From Neorhizobium tomejilense (GTDB taxonomy: Bacteria > Pseudomonadota > Alphaproteobacteria > Rhizobiales > Rhizobiaceae), in contig PVBG01000017.1 of the NCBI GenBank assembly GCA_002968845.1, forward strand, positions 1 to 64,000: DNA of 64,000 nucleotides, in the 5' to 3' direction. Positions 27,056-36,474 of this stretch are shown in pieces. Below the pieces are notes generated by a model. It searched no databases, had not been told where the DNA came from, and worked only from the letters and a program-made list of their open reading frames with translations. Numbering within the stretch: the first letter of the stretch is position 1; each line of letters starts with the position of its first letter. A program made the position numbers and the translations under genes.

Positions 27056-27826
27056 GCTTTATCCCTCCAGATTTATGTGGTGACGTTCCCTTTGAATTTC
27101 CGGATACGCGACAGGGCCGACTTCTCGAGAGAGGCCAAGTCGTGGACTGATAAATGCTCTTGAGGTGGCGACGCCGGACGCGCCTTTGTGTTTGTACGGA
27201 TCTACGGCCGCTTTCCTTAGGTGATTAACAGATCACTCGCTTGCACTCGGGTCAGTTGCGACCATGAGCTTGTCCAAAACCGAATTCTTATAGGCAAATT
27301 TCCTGGCTATTTGCGAAAGAAGGCGGCATTCGAAACAACGCGGCTAATGATGGCCAAGACCGGTCGGAAGACTGCGGATCGATCTGACCAGCACCAGATA
27401 GCTGCCAATCAGTCATCTCTCATGAGATCCCGTTGTTGGATCGCGACGGAAGTGGTGTCGGCAAAGAGCACGATTTTTGGACCGAAACGCAGACACCCGA
27501 TATCCGGCAACACGTCCGGAGCCTCGGCACCTTTGGGTTGTCAGAAGAGTAACAATAGCGATGTCGGGCCATCGGGCCGCAAAACCTCGCTCTCTTTGTG
27601 CATGACGAGCGCGGTGAAATGGCTGCAGGCTATCAGCCTATGCAGCGTGGGGCTGGCTATTCATCCAGTGCCTCTGGGTTTTGGAGAGCAATGCCACCCA
27701 CTGGACGCCTAAGTAGGCAATAAAACATGACGTTTAGCGGGCCAGCGGCTCGATCCCATCAAGAGCAAAGGAATAGGCCGGAGGTTCATATGCCTCGCCC
27801 AGAAGGAATACCCGACAGGATCGTCG
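27056..27826. other. 771-base gap without a confident gene
   Basis: A 163-codon plus-strand frame (27221-27712) has a composition and repertoire unlike a protein and no ribosome site. On the minus strand about 27320-27640 reads in a protein-like way in one frame but with two internal stops, so an eroded gene is possible. I cannot name it. Confidence 0.4.
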
Positions 27827-28504
27827 TCATTCGTCGCCCGGTACGCCGTATGATGGAGCGGCCAGCGGGTTAAGGGCCCGCGTCACGTAATCCCCGGCCT
27901 GCGGCTTGTAGACGTCCCACGCCCGCGCCACTGCTGCGATCGGGCAGCCATCGTCCAGCCAGTCGATCCGGAGTTCGGCATAGGGCCAGGTTTCCTTGTC
28001 GACGATCAGCAGGCCCGCCGACCGGACCGGGCCGGTTTCGCCGCCCGCATCGACAGCCGCTCTGAGCGCGGTGATGAGGCGGTCACCCAAAGTACCCGAA
28101 GTGGCCTCGAACGCGTCGATCATCACCTTCGGCACGCCGTCATTGGCCAGAAGGTTGCCGGCGGCAACACATTGGTGACCGACGGCGGAGGTCCAGGTTC
28201 CGAGAGCGTTGCGGCCTGAATGAATAGCGGTCCCGCCGTGCGCATCCACCGCCAGCAACTGGCGATAGTTCGGAAAATCGTCGCTTTGTTGCGCCGAGGT
28301 CACGGCGTCCGCCGCGCTTGCACCCTTTGCAAGTTCGTCCAGCATCCTTGGTCCGAGTGCGGGATTGGTGACGTTCTGGGTCGCAACCGCGCCGATGCCG
28401 GCACGAGCCCAGGCGCAGCGAGAGGCGACCGCAGGCGACGAAGACGAAATCGCCACACCGAACTGGCCGGTCTGCTCACAGCGAGCGGCGATGGAAAAGG
28501 TCAT
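27827..28504 (-). CDS. DUF1028 family protein (Ntn-hydrolase-like)
   Basis: 225 residues. It begins MTFSIAARCEQTGQFGVAISSSSPAV, the conserved start of DUF1028, a family with an Ntn-hydrolase-like fold and no settled reaction. ATG 28504 is preferred over an upstream ATG because AGGAG lies five bases before it. It is the last gene of a leftward operon with RidA and a flavin monooxygenase. Confidence 0.88.
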   Translation of the reverse strand: MTFSIAARCEQTGQFGVAISSSSPAVASRCAWARAGIGAVATQNVTNPALGPRMLDELAKGASAADAVTSAQQSDDFPNYRQLLAVDAHGGTAIHSGRNALGTWTSAVGHQCVAAGNLLANDGVPKVMIDAFEATSGTLGDRLITALRAAVDAGGETGPVRSAGLLIVDKETWPYAELRIDWLDDGCPIAAVARAWDVYKPQAGDYVTRALNPLAAPSYGVPGDE

Positions 28505-28593
28505 GGAGACTCCTGTGTCAGGACGGCGGGATAACATTTCCGGTCTGCAGCGTGCGTCGGCCGGAAATGCCTGCCGGACGCTTTGAAAAACTA

Positions 28594-29007
28594 TCAGTCC
28601 GGAATGACGGCTGTCGCATCAATCTCCACAAGCCATTCCGGCCGTGCCAGCGCCACGACGACGAGCCCGGTGCAGACCGGGAAGACGCCTTTGATATATT
28701 CGCCCATGGTCCGGTAGACGGCCTCGCGGTGGCGAACGTCGGTCAGATAGACGACCAGCTTGGTGACATGCTCCATCTGACCGCCGGATTCCTGCACCAG
28801 TTGGCGAATGTTCTGCATCACCTTGTGCGTCTGCTCGACCGGATCATGGCTGTCGATAGTCTTGGCGGTGTCGAGGTCCTGCGGGCACTGGCCGCGCAGA
28901 AAAATCATCGTGCCGCGAGCGACAACCGCCTGGCAGAGGTCGTTGTCGAGCTTCTGCTCGGGATAGGTTTCCTTGGTGTTGAACTTGCGAATGCGCGTAT
29001 GTGTCAT
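28594..29007 (-). CDS. RidA/YjgF-family protein
   Basis: 137 residues. The C-terminal VEIDATAVI block and the FLRGQCPQD segment place it in the Rid family, which deaminates reactive enamine/imine intermediates or acts as a pathway-specific variant. ATG 29007 follows GGAGAAGAG. Genes of this kind commonly sit beside flavoenzymes that release imines, as here with the monooxygenase 53 bases upstream. Confidence 0.88.
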   Translation of the reverse strand: MTHTRIRKFNTKETYPEQKLDNDLCQAVVARGTMIFLRGQCPQDLDTAKTIDSHDPVEQTHKVMQNIRQLVQESGGQMEHVTKLVVYLTDVRHREAVYRTMGEYIKGVFPVCTGLVVVALARPEWLVEIDATAVIPD

Positions 29008-29060
29008 TCTCTTCTCCATCGGATGGTTCATGCGGGATGCGGCAGGCCTCTGCCGGGCCA

Positions 29061-30311
29061 TCAGGATTTCGGCGCGTAGGCGAGGTAATTGTCCTGGATG
29101 AGGATGTGGTCGGCGACGTATTTGGCGTCGTGCCAGACACCCCAGATGAAGCTGGAGCCGCGCCCGGAGAGCCATGGGAGGCCGAGGAAATAGATGCCTT
29201 TTTCTGCCGAGACGCCGCGCTGGTGTCTGGGGCGGCCGGCCGCGTCGAAGGCATCGACCTTCAGCCAGCTATAGTCCGAGACAAAGCCCGTCGCCCAGAT
29301 GATGGTGGTGACACCGGCGTCGCGCAGGTTCAGCTCGCGCAGCGGGTTGGTGACGCAGTCGACTTCAGGCCCGAGGATACGTGCAGCCGGCTCCTGCGGA
29401 AGATCGAGACCGTTGCGGGCGACAAATGCGTCTGCCTCGTCGAGCAGCAACAGGTAATTCTGGTCGCCGCGATCGAGGTTGCGTGCAAGATCGTCGGCAA
29501 AGGAAACCGATCCCTCACGGTATGCGGCGGTCATGCCGGCAAGCACCATGCCCTGCGATGCCAGGCGGCGGAAGTCGATTGTCTTGCCGCCGTGCGCACC
29601 GCTGACGGCGATGGTCACATGCTCCGAGCCGGGAGCCTGCGCCTGTGCGTCCCATTTACCGAGAACACCGAGCCACCAGACGAAATCGCGGCCGCGATAA
29701 GCGCGGGGAGGGCGGTCATGCGGGCCGATGGATAAGTAGACCTTGCGGCCGGAAAGCATGAGCTCCTCGGCAATCTGGACGCCAGACGAACCGGCGCCGA
29801 CGACCAGCACGCTGCCGTCTGCAAGCTGGGAGGGATTGCGGTACTCGCTCGAATGTATCTGCGTGACGCCGGTATCCGCGGGCACGATCGGCGGAATGCT
29901 CGGGCTCTGGAATGGTCCGGTGGCGACGACGACGTTGAGGGCTTCGATCGCGCCGTCGGATGTTTCGACGCTGAAGCCGGGGCGGTCTTCAAGCCGTTCG
30001 ACCTTGGTGACGTCGACACCGCAGCGGATCGGTGCCTTGTGCATGTCGGCATAGGCTTCGAAATAATCGGCGATGCCATCCTTCGGCACGAACGTATCCG
30101 GGTGGCCGGGAAAATCCATTCCGGGAAAGCAGTCGTGCCAGGCGGGACCGTTGGCAACGAGCGAATCCCAGCGCATCGAACGCCAGCGTTCGGCAATGCG
30201 GCCGCGCTCCAGCACGATGTAGTCGACGCCGTTGCGGCTCAAGTGTTCGCTCATGGCCACACCTGCCTGGCCGGCGCCGACAACCAACGTATGGATCTTC
30301 TCGACTGACAT
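29061..30311 (-). CDS. flavin-dependent monooxygenase (CzcO/FMO-like)
   Basis: 416 residues. Two dinucleotide-binding motifs are visible: GAGQAGVAMSEHL for FAD (about 12-24) and GAGSSGVQIAEEL for NADPH (about 169-181). A late ATGFVSDYSW follows. Such enzymes hydroxylate amines, sulfur compounds or ketones. ATG 30311 begins the leftward operon and diverges from the LysR gene at 30595. Confidence 0.9.
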   Translation of the reverse strand: MSVEKIHTLVVGAGQAGVAMSEHLSRNGVDYIVLERGRIAERWRSMRWDSLVANGPAWHDCFPGMDFPGHPDTFVPKDGIADYFEAYADMHKAPIRCGVDVTKVERLEDRPGFSVETSDGAIEALNVVVATGPFQSPSIPPIVPADTGVTQIHSSEYRNPSQLADGSVLVVGAGSSGVQIAEELMLSGRKVYLSIGPHDRPPRAYRGRDFVWWLGVLGKWDAQAQAPGSEHVTIAVSGAHGGKTIDFRRLASQGMVLAGMTAAYREGSVSFADDLARNLDRGDQNYLLLLDEADAFVARNGLDLPQEPAARILGPEVDCVTNPLRELNLRDAGVTTIIWATGFVSDYSWLKVDAFDAAGRPRHQRGVSAEKGIYFLGLPWLSGRGSSFIWGVWHDAKYVADHILIQDNYLAYAPKS

Positions 30312-30594
30312 GCACTCGCCCTTTTCTGTTTCGCCAAGACCCGCCGAACGGCGTCAGCTATGGTTCCGCTCTATCGAACGGTTGGCATTCGGAAAATTAC
30401 GATTTGTTGCAGCACTGGTTAGGATTGGCGAAAGCAGGGCAAGGCGGCGCGGCGAAGCGCTGCCGCCAGGTCAGGCTGCAGGAGAACATTTACATTTTGG
30501 AAAAGCGCAAATAATAAGCTGGCCTCCATCCCTTCGCATTGGCATGGGCTTACCCGTCGGCCTTCGGGCGTGACATTTGGCATCGGGGCCTGAA
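30312..30594. promoter_or_regulatory. divergent control region of monooxygenase operon and LysR gene
   Basis: 283 bases between opposite starts, the standard layout for a LysR regulator acting on a divergent target operon. I do not see an unambiguous T-N11-A palindrome or a clear promoter. Confidence 0.5.
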
Positions 30595-31548
30595 ATGCGT
30601 TTCACACTGCGTCAGCTCGAATATTTCATTGCCACCGCCGAGGCCGGTTCCATCACGCTTGCATCGGATCGCATCCGTGTTTCGCAACCCTCCATCTCCA
30701 CCGCGATCTCGCAGCTGGAAATCGAGCTTAACACCCAGCTTTTCCTGCGGCGCCACGCACAGGGTCTGTCATTGACACCGGCCGGCCAGAAACTGCTGCT
30801 CCAGGCCAAGGCAGTGATCGAGCAGGCCCAGAACCTCTATACGGCGGCGTCCGAAGCGACAGACCAGATTCGCGGAACTCTGTCGCTCGGCTGCCTTTTG
30901 ACCTTTGCGCCCATGTTGCTGCCGGAAGTCAGCCAGAGCTTCAAGGCTGCCTATCCCGGTGTGACGGTCCGGCCTACTGTCGCGGATCATCGTACGCTGC
31001 TGACGCGGCTGGAGCGTGCTGAACTGGATATTGCACTTTCTTACGATCTGTCAGTTCCCGAAGGCTTTGAGTTTACCCCGCTTGCCGAACTGCCGCCCTA
31101 TGTTCAGGTAGCCGAGACCGATCCACTGGCGGAGCGTTCGGCGATCTCGCTTGCCGAATTGGAAGCACACGAGTTCATCTTGCTCGATCTGCCGCTGTCC
31201 CGGGATTATTTCTTGGGGCTTTTTGCTGCTGCCGGTGCCAACCCGAATATTGTTGCTCAGATCCAGCATCAGGAAGTCATCCGCACGATGGTCGCCAGCC
31301 GGTATGGTTATACGCTTGCCAACGTCCGGCCCAAGAACAAGGCGGCGCTGGATGGCCGGGGGCTTGTCGGCCTCCGTCTGTCGGGTGATCACAAGCCGAT
31401 GCGCATTGGCCTGATCCGCGTAGGCCAGCAAGTCTCCACCCGGCTGGTGCGGACTTTCGAGGAGCACTGCAGCCAGCTGATTTCCGACAGTTACGTGCCC
31501 GGCATGGAAGCTCCGATCCTCAACCTGCGTCGGACGGGGCAGAGCTAG
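30595..31548 (+). CDS. LysR-family transcriptional regulator
   Basis: 317 residues. The N-terminal helix-turn-helix (LRQLEYFIATAEAGSITLAS... SISTAISQLE, 5-45) and an effector domain with NIVAQIQHQEVIRTMVASRYG are canonical. ATG 30595 is used, since the TTG at 30577 adds six residues not typical of the family. It likely controls the divergent monooxygenase/RidA/DUF1028 operon and possibly the glucosidase and transporter genes that follow. A short GC stem with a T-run overlaps its stop. Confidence 0.92.
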   Translation: MRFTLRQLEYFIATAEAGSITLASDRIRVSQPSISTAISQLEIELNTQLFLRRHAQGLSLTPAGQKLLLQAKAVIEQAQNLYTAASEATDQIRGTLSLGCLLTFAPMLLPEVSQSFKAAYPGVTVRPTVADHRTLLTRLERAELDIALSYDLSVPEGFEFTPLAELPPYVQVAETDPLAERSAISLAELEAHEFILLDLPLSRDYFLGLFAAAGANPNIVAQIQHQEVIRTMVASRYGYTLANVRPKNKAALDGRGLVGLRLSGDHKPMRIGLIRVGQQVSTRLVRTFEEHCSQLISDSYVPGMEAPILNLRRTGQS

Positions 31549-31669
31549 GCTCGCTTTTTTCAAAGCACCAGTTCCGAATATCCTATTTTTCTTTTTGATC
31601 GTCGGCTGACAGGGTGCGTGCCAAACGCCGCCCGGCCAGTGCGGTGAGTGCCGCATCACGGAGTCCAGT

Positions 31670-34012
31670 ATGTTAGAGAAGAACCGGTCCGCGGACCAGA
31701 CGATCGCTTCAATCGTCGATGCGATGACCAACCAGGAAAAGGCCGATCTGCTTTCCGGTTTCGGAATGTGGAAAACTGCGGCGGTTCCCGCTTACTGCAT
31801 CAAGCCGATCGTCATGACCGATGGCACCTACGGCGTACGTTATTCGATCCCGCAGATCGACAGCGATGAACGCGGCGGCATGGACCTCGATGCCTTCCTG
31901 TCGGTGGTCAACCAGCGCGCCAGCGACGTCGCCATCGCCTGGGGCGAAATGAAGCCGGCGACCTGCTTCCCCAACGGTTCAGCCATGGGTAACAGCTGGG
32001 ATGAGGGTCTGATGCAGCGGCTTGGCGTGTTGCTCGGCCAGGAATGCCGCGCCATGGGCGTCCATCTGCTGCTCGGCCCCGGCATCAACCTGCGCCGCAC
32101 GCCGCTTGCCGGCCGTTCCTATGAATATTACTCGGAAGATCCACTGGTCACCGGCAAGCTCTCGGCGGCGGTCATCGAGGGCATCCAGTCCCAGGGCGTC
32201 GGCACCTCGCTCAAGCATTTCGCCTGCAACAATTCCGAAGTCGAACGCACCACGATGGACAGCGTCGTTGAAGAGCGGGCGCTGCGGGAAATTTACCTCA
32301 AGGGTTTCGAGATCGCCATCAAGCAGTCCAAACCCTGGACGATCATGTCCTCCTATAACCGCCTGAACGGCGTGCAGGCATCGCAGGACCCATGGCTCCT
32401 CAATGGGGTCCTGCGCGACGAATGGGGCTTTGACGGCGTGGTCGTTTCGGACTGGCACGGCATCAAGAACCGTCCAGTCTCGCTGATGGCTGGTGGTGAT
32501 CTCGATATGCCGGAAAGCCCGCGTCGCAAGGCGGATCTTCTTGCGGCGCTCGACAGCGGCGCTGTTCCGGTCGAGGTGGCGAACCTGTCGTGCCGGCGCA
32601 TGCTGGAGATGATCGAGCGCTGCAACGCAGGCGCAAGCCAGCCGCAACCGGTCTATACTGCCGAGGAACACCATGCCGAAGCGCGCGCGATGGCTGCGGC
32701 CTCGATGGTCCTCGTGCGCAACGGAGGTCTGCTGCCGATCCGGCCCGACATGAAGAACATTCTGGTTGTCGGTCGCGATGCCGGCACTCCGGTCATCCAG
32801 GGTTCAGGTTGTGCCACGACGGTCCCGACAATGGTCGACCAGCCGCTTGAGCAGTTGGAGCAGGCTCTGGGAACGGACCGTGTCCTGACGTTCCGCGAGG
32901 AAGCCGATGCCGAAACACTGGCGCTTGCGGCCAATGCGGACCTGGTTCTGGTCTACACCTCGACCGAGGGCGCATATGACGGTGAAGGTTCCGACCGGAC
33001 CACGCTGGCGCTCGGCCCCGGTCAGGATGCGATGATCGCGGCCCTCGGGGCGGCCTCGGAAAAAGTGGCGGTGGTGATCGCCTGCCCGGATGCGGTGGAA
33101 ATGCCGTGGGTCGATCAGGTCGGCGCGGTGCTCGTGACCTTCTATTCCGGCCAGGCTATGGGCGGTGCCGTCGCCGACGTGCTGACCGGTAGGGTCAATC
33201 CATCCGGAAAGTTGTCCGTCACCTTCCCGAAGCGCCTGGCAGACGTGCCCGGCTTCCTGCATTATCCGGGTGAAAACGGCCGGCACATCTATGGCGAGGG
33301 CATTCATGTCGGCTATCGCGCCTACGATCTGCGCGAAATCAAGCCGCTGTTCCCCTTCGGCTACGGCCTGAGCTATACCAGCTTTGCCTATTCCGACCTG
33401 ACGGTTTCATCGCCGCAGATCGGGCTTCACGACGCGATCACCGTCGCCTTCACCGTCACCAATACGGGTGACAGGACCGGTGCCGAAGTCGCGCAGCTTT
33501 ATCTGCAGGCGCCGGGCAAGCGGCTGAAGCGTTCGCCGCAGGAGCTCAAGGGTTTTGTCAAGCCGGTGCTGGCGCCGGGCGAAAGCAAGCGGGTCGAAAT
33601 CACCATCAAGGGTTCGGATCTGGCAATCTGGGATCCGGCGCTTGGGCGCTGGGTGCTGGAAGGCGTTGATGCCCGGTTGGTCGTCGGCGCCTCTTCGCGC
33701 GATCCAAAGCTTGTCGCCGATCTGACGATCAAGCCTTCGGTCCTGCCGTTTCGTCGCATCGCCTACGATACCCAGCCAGCCTACGTCCTGCCGAATGCCA
33801 TCGCCTGCGAGCACATCTGCGCCTATCTGACAAACCGTTGCAATATTTCGAAAGAGGATGCGATGCGCATGCTCAATCACTGCTCGAATTCGTTCTTCGG
33901 CATCTTCACCTCGCTCGAACGCCGTCTTCGTGTCTCCATTCCGGAGGCCGAGGTTGCCGGACTGATCTCCGAAATCAACGCGGCGATGGACGGAGCGGAG
34001 TCAAGACTGTGA
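31670..34012 (+). CDS. beta-glucosidase, glycoside hydrolase family 3
   Basis: 780 residues. Domain 1 carries the KHFACNN block (182-188) and the nucleophile D261 in VVVSDWHG. Domain 2 (about 350-560) has the second sandwich. A fibronectin-III-like domain follows (about 590-660), and then a roughly 90-residue helical tail of a kind often seen in bacterial members. There is no signal peptide, so it acts on an imported glycoside in the cytoplasm. Its stop overlaps the GTG of the deacylase gene (GTGA). Confidence 0.93.
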   Translation: MLEKNRSADQTIASIVDAMTNQEKADLLSGFGMWKTAAVPAYCIKPIVMTDGTYGVRYSIPQIDSDERGGMDLDAFLSVVNQRASDVAIAWGEMKPATCFPNGSAMGNSWDEGLMQRLGVLLGQECRAMGVHLLLGPGINLRRTPLAGRSYEYYSEDPLVTGKLSAAVIEGIQSQGVGTSLKHFACNNSEVERTTMDSVVEERALREIYLKGFEIAIKQSKPWTIMSSYNRLNGVQASQDPWLLNGVLRDEWGFDGVVVSDWHGIKNRPVSLMAGGDLDMPESPRRKADLLAALDSGAVPVEVANLSCRRMLEMIERCNAGASQPQPVYTAEEHHAEARAMAAASMVLVRNGGLLPIRPDMKNILVVGRDAGTPVIQGSGCATTVPTMVDQPLEQLEQALGTDRVLTFREEADAETLALAANADLVLVYTSTEGAYDGEGSDRTTLALGPGQDAMIAALGAASEKVAVVIACPDAVEMPWVDQVGAVLVTFYSGQAMGGAVADVLTGRVNPSGKLSVTFPKRLADVPGFLHYPGENGRHIYGEGIHVGYRAYDLREIKPLFPFGYGLSYTSFAYSDLTVSSPQIGLHDAITVAFTVTNTGDRTGAEVAQLYLQAPGKRLKRSPQELKGFVKPVLAPGESKRVEITIKGSDLAIWDPALGRWVLEGVDARLVVGASSRDPKLVADLTIKPSVLPFRRIAYDTQPAYVLPNAIACEHICAYLTNRCNISKEDAMRMLNHCSNSFFGIFTSLERRLRVSIPEAEVAGLISEINAAMDGAESRL

Positions 34013-35214
34013 CCTCGACTGAGGATTGGCTGGAGCGCCTGGTCGCTCATCCCACGGTCAGTTCCGAGACGAACCTGCCGCTGATCGGGGAGATTGAGGC
34101 GACGCTGGCGAATGCGGGTGCCGTCTGCGAGCGTTTCTATGATACGAGCGGGCAAAAGGCGGCACTTCTGGTGCGCCTGGGGCCTGATGTGCCGGGAGGG
34201 CTGATGCTCTCAGGACATGTCGACGTGGTGCCGGCCGCTGGGCAGGACTGGACGGTTCCTCCTTTCAGCCTGACCCGGAAAGATGGCAGGCTTTACGGGC
34301 GCGGCACGACCGACATGAAAGGCTTTGTCGCTTCCGCCGTGGCGCTGGCCGAGGCAATCGATGCCAGAAGCCTGGTCGCCCCGCTATGGCTTGCCATCTC
34401 CTATGACGAGGAGATCGGCTGCGTCGGCGTCAGGCCGATGCTTGAAGAAATCGTAGGGCGGGACATCCTGCCCGATCTGATTGTCGTCGGCGAGCCGACA
34501 TCGATGCAGCTTGGTCTCGGCCACAAGGGCAAGATGGCTTTTCACGTCAAGGCCCGAGGCGTTCCACGCCATTCCGCCGAAGCGCCGCTTGCACTGAATG
34601 CGCTGCATATCGCCACCGACTTCGTATCCGGCCTGCGGAAATTGCAGGACGAGATCGAAGCCCGTGGTTCGCGTGAACCCGGTTACTCGGTGCCTTACGC
34701 CACGGTGCATGTCGGCAAGCTGTCGGGTGGAACCGCGGTCAATCTGGTGCCGGATCAAGCGGAACTGCTGATGGAATGCCGCATGATGGCGGCCGACGAT
34801 CCGCTTGCTCTTGCCGAGCAGGTCCGCAAGGCCGGCGCGGCAGCCGTGGCCCCGCATAAGGATCGCTTCAAGGAGGCATCGATCGACATCGAGATTATCG
34901 GCAATTATCCAGGCCATTCTGTCGATCGCAACCATCCGATGGTGCAAGCATTTGCGTCGTGCCTGCCGAAGGGAGCCAGGGACTGCCGTGTCAGCTTCGG
35001 CACGGAGGCGGGTCTGTTTGCGCAGGCGCTGGACGTTCCAGTGGTGATCTGCGGCCCCGGCAGCATGGATCAGGGGCACCGCCCGGACGAATTCATCGAG
35101 GAAACCCAGCTTGCCCTGTGCGATGCAGTGCTTGCCGAAGCCGCCATTCGGTTTTGCACAAGCCGTCGACCGCTTGCTTCGCATGTCCCAAAGCAGATGC
35201 ACGGAAAAATGTAA
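34009..35214 (+). CDS. M20-family deacylase (acetylornithine deacetylase-like)
   Basis: 401 residues, GTG start at 34009 overlapping the glucosidase stop by four bases, preceded by GGAG. Metal and catalytic residues are intact: H70/D72 in SGHVDVVP, D102 in GRGTTDMKG, catalytic E134 and ligand E135 in YDEEIG. It is annotated by family as ArgE-like, but the location between a beta-glucosidase and a solute importer suggests a catabolic N-acyl amino acid hydrolase rather than arginine synthesis. Confidence 0.87.
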   Translation: MTSTEDWLERLVAHPTVSSETNLPLIGEIEATLANAGAVCERFYDTSGQKAALLVRLGPDVPGGLMLSGHVDVVPAAGQDWTVPPFSLTRKDGRLYGRGTTDMKGFVASAVALAEAIDARSLVAPLWLAISYDEEIGCVGVRPMLEEIVGRDILPDLIVVGEPTSMQLGLGHKGKMAFHVKARGVPRHSAEAPLALNALHIATDFVSGLRKLQDEIEARGSREPGYSVPYATVHVGKLSGGTAVNLVPDQAELLMECRMMAADDPLALAEQVRKAGAAAVAPHKDRFKEASIDIEIIGNYPGHSVDRNHPMVQAFASCLPKGARDCRVSFGTEAGLFAQALDVPVVICGPGSMDQGHRPDEFIEETQLALCDAVLAEAAIRFCTSRRPLASHVPKQMHGKM

Positions 35215-35283
35215 TTTACCGAAGCCGTCGCGACGGGAAGAGTAGGGTTGACGAAGGTCAAATAAAAACGCCGGAGGGTAAAA

Positions 35284-36354
35284 ATGAATAATAATGTATC
35301 ACGCCGTGGTTTCATGAAGACCACGACCGGGCTTGCCGCCGTGGCGCTTGCAGCTCCGGTTCTTCTGAAGGGCAACCGCGTATTTGCCGGCGAAACGCTG
35401 GTCGTACGTGACATGGGCGGCGCCTTCTACGAAGGTTTCAAGGTTGCCTTCTATGACACCTTTGCCGCCGAGACGGGTGTTACCATACAGACCAACACCA
35501 ACGAGCCAGATCCGATTCCGCAGTACAAGATGGCGATCGATACCGACACCAAGCTGTTCGACGTCGCCCTGATGACGCCGGAACACGTGCTGCGCATCCG
35601 CAAGCTCGGCAACAATTATATGTTGCCCCTTAACATCGAAATTCCCAACAAGGCCGACTTCGCCCCGCACACGTTCGAACCCGATTTCGCCGGCGTCGCG
35701 ATCTTCGCGCTCGCCATGGCTTACCGCAAGGACACCATGAAGACGGTTCCGACCAGCTGGGCCGATTTCTGGAACGCCAAAGCTTTCAAAGGCCGCCGTG
35801 GCATGTGGCGCAGCCCGGTCACGACGCTGGAAATGGCATTGCTCGCTGATGGCGTTCCGCTCGACAAACTTTATCCGCTCGACGTCGATCGCGCCTTCAA
35901 GAGCCTCGACAAGGTCAAGTCCAGCATCGACATCTGGTGGACTTCGGGCGCTCATGCAACCCAGCTTCTTCAGAATGGCGAACTGGACATGATGTCGACC
36001 TGGTCGACACGCGCACAAGCAGCCATCAACGCCGGCGCACCGGCTGGCATCGTCTGGAATGGCGGCCTGTTCAACATCGATGGGTGGACCATTGCCGGCA
36101 ACACGAAAAAGGCCGATCTTGCCCGCAAGTTCATCGAATGGTGCCTGGATGCAAAACGTCAGGCAGCTTATACGGGCATCCTGGCTTGCGGCCCGACCAA
36201 CATGAAGGCCTACGAGCATCTGAGCGCGGAAAAGGCTCAGCTTCTGCCGACGGCACCCGCCAACATCAAGGGCCTGGCTGTTCTTAATGCTGCCTATTGG
36301 GCAGAGCATCAGGACGAACTAACCCAGCGCTTCGAACAGTGGATTCTGAGCTGA
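35284..36354 (+). CDS. Tat-exported ABC substrate-binding protein (PotD/opine type)
   Basis: 356 residues with a twin-arginine signal (SRRGFMK at about 6-12 followed by a hydrophobic stretch). The mature part is a family 1 solute-binding protein of the spermidine/putrescine or opine class (WWTSGAHATQLL, GGLFNIDGWTIAG). GGAGGG precedes ATG 35284. A TTGACgaagGTCAA inverted repeat sits at 35248-35261 in its leader. A strong hairpin follows the stop, a common device to keep receptor expression above that of the membrane parts. Confidence 0.9.
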   Translation: MNNNVSRRGFMKTTTGLAAVALAAPVLLKGNRVFAGETLVVRDMGGAFYEGFKVAFYDTFAAETGVTIQTNTNEPDPIPQYKMAIDTDTKLFDVALMTPEHVLRIRKLGNNYMLPLNIEIPNKADFAPHTFEPDFAGVAIFALAMAYRKDTMKTVPTSWADFWNAKAFKGRRGMWRSPVTTLEMALLADGVPLDKLYPLDVDRAFKSLDKVKSSIDIWWTSGAHATQLLQNGELDMMSTWSTRAQAAINAGAPAGIVWNGGLFNIDGWTIAGNTKKADLARKFIEWCLDAKRQAAYTGILACGPTNMKAYEHLSAEKAQLLPTAPANIKGLAVLNAAYWAEHQDELTQRFEQWILS

Positions 36355-36372
36355 TTTTCAGCGGAAACGACC

Positions 36373-36406
36373 ACCTGAGCTTCAGGTCTCGCCGTTCGGC
36401 GAGACC
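36373..36406 (+). promoter_or_regulatory. overlapping stem-loops between receptor and permease genes
   Basis: GGTCTCGCC / GGCGAGACC with loop GTTC (36385-36406) is a nine-base perfect stem. ACCTGA / TCAGGT (36373-36387) is a second stem sharing GGT with the first, so both cannot form fully at once. No T-run follows. This is likely an mRNA-stabilising or partial-attenuation element lowering permease expression. Confidence 0.6.
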
Positions 36407-36474
36407 GCCTATCTGACAATGGATGGCCGGTTCTGCGCTAAGCTGAACGGGCCATTTCAACAAACGGGACATCC

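Noticed and set aside
27221..27712. A 163-codon plus-strand frame in the gap after the BCCT gene
   Set aside because: No ribosome site, no recognisable domain, and residue use unlike neighbouring proteins.
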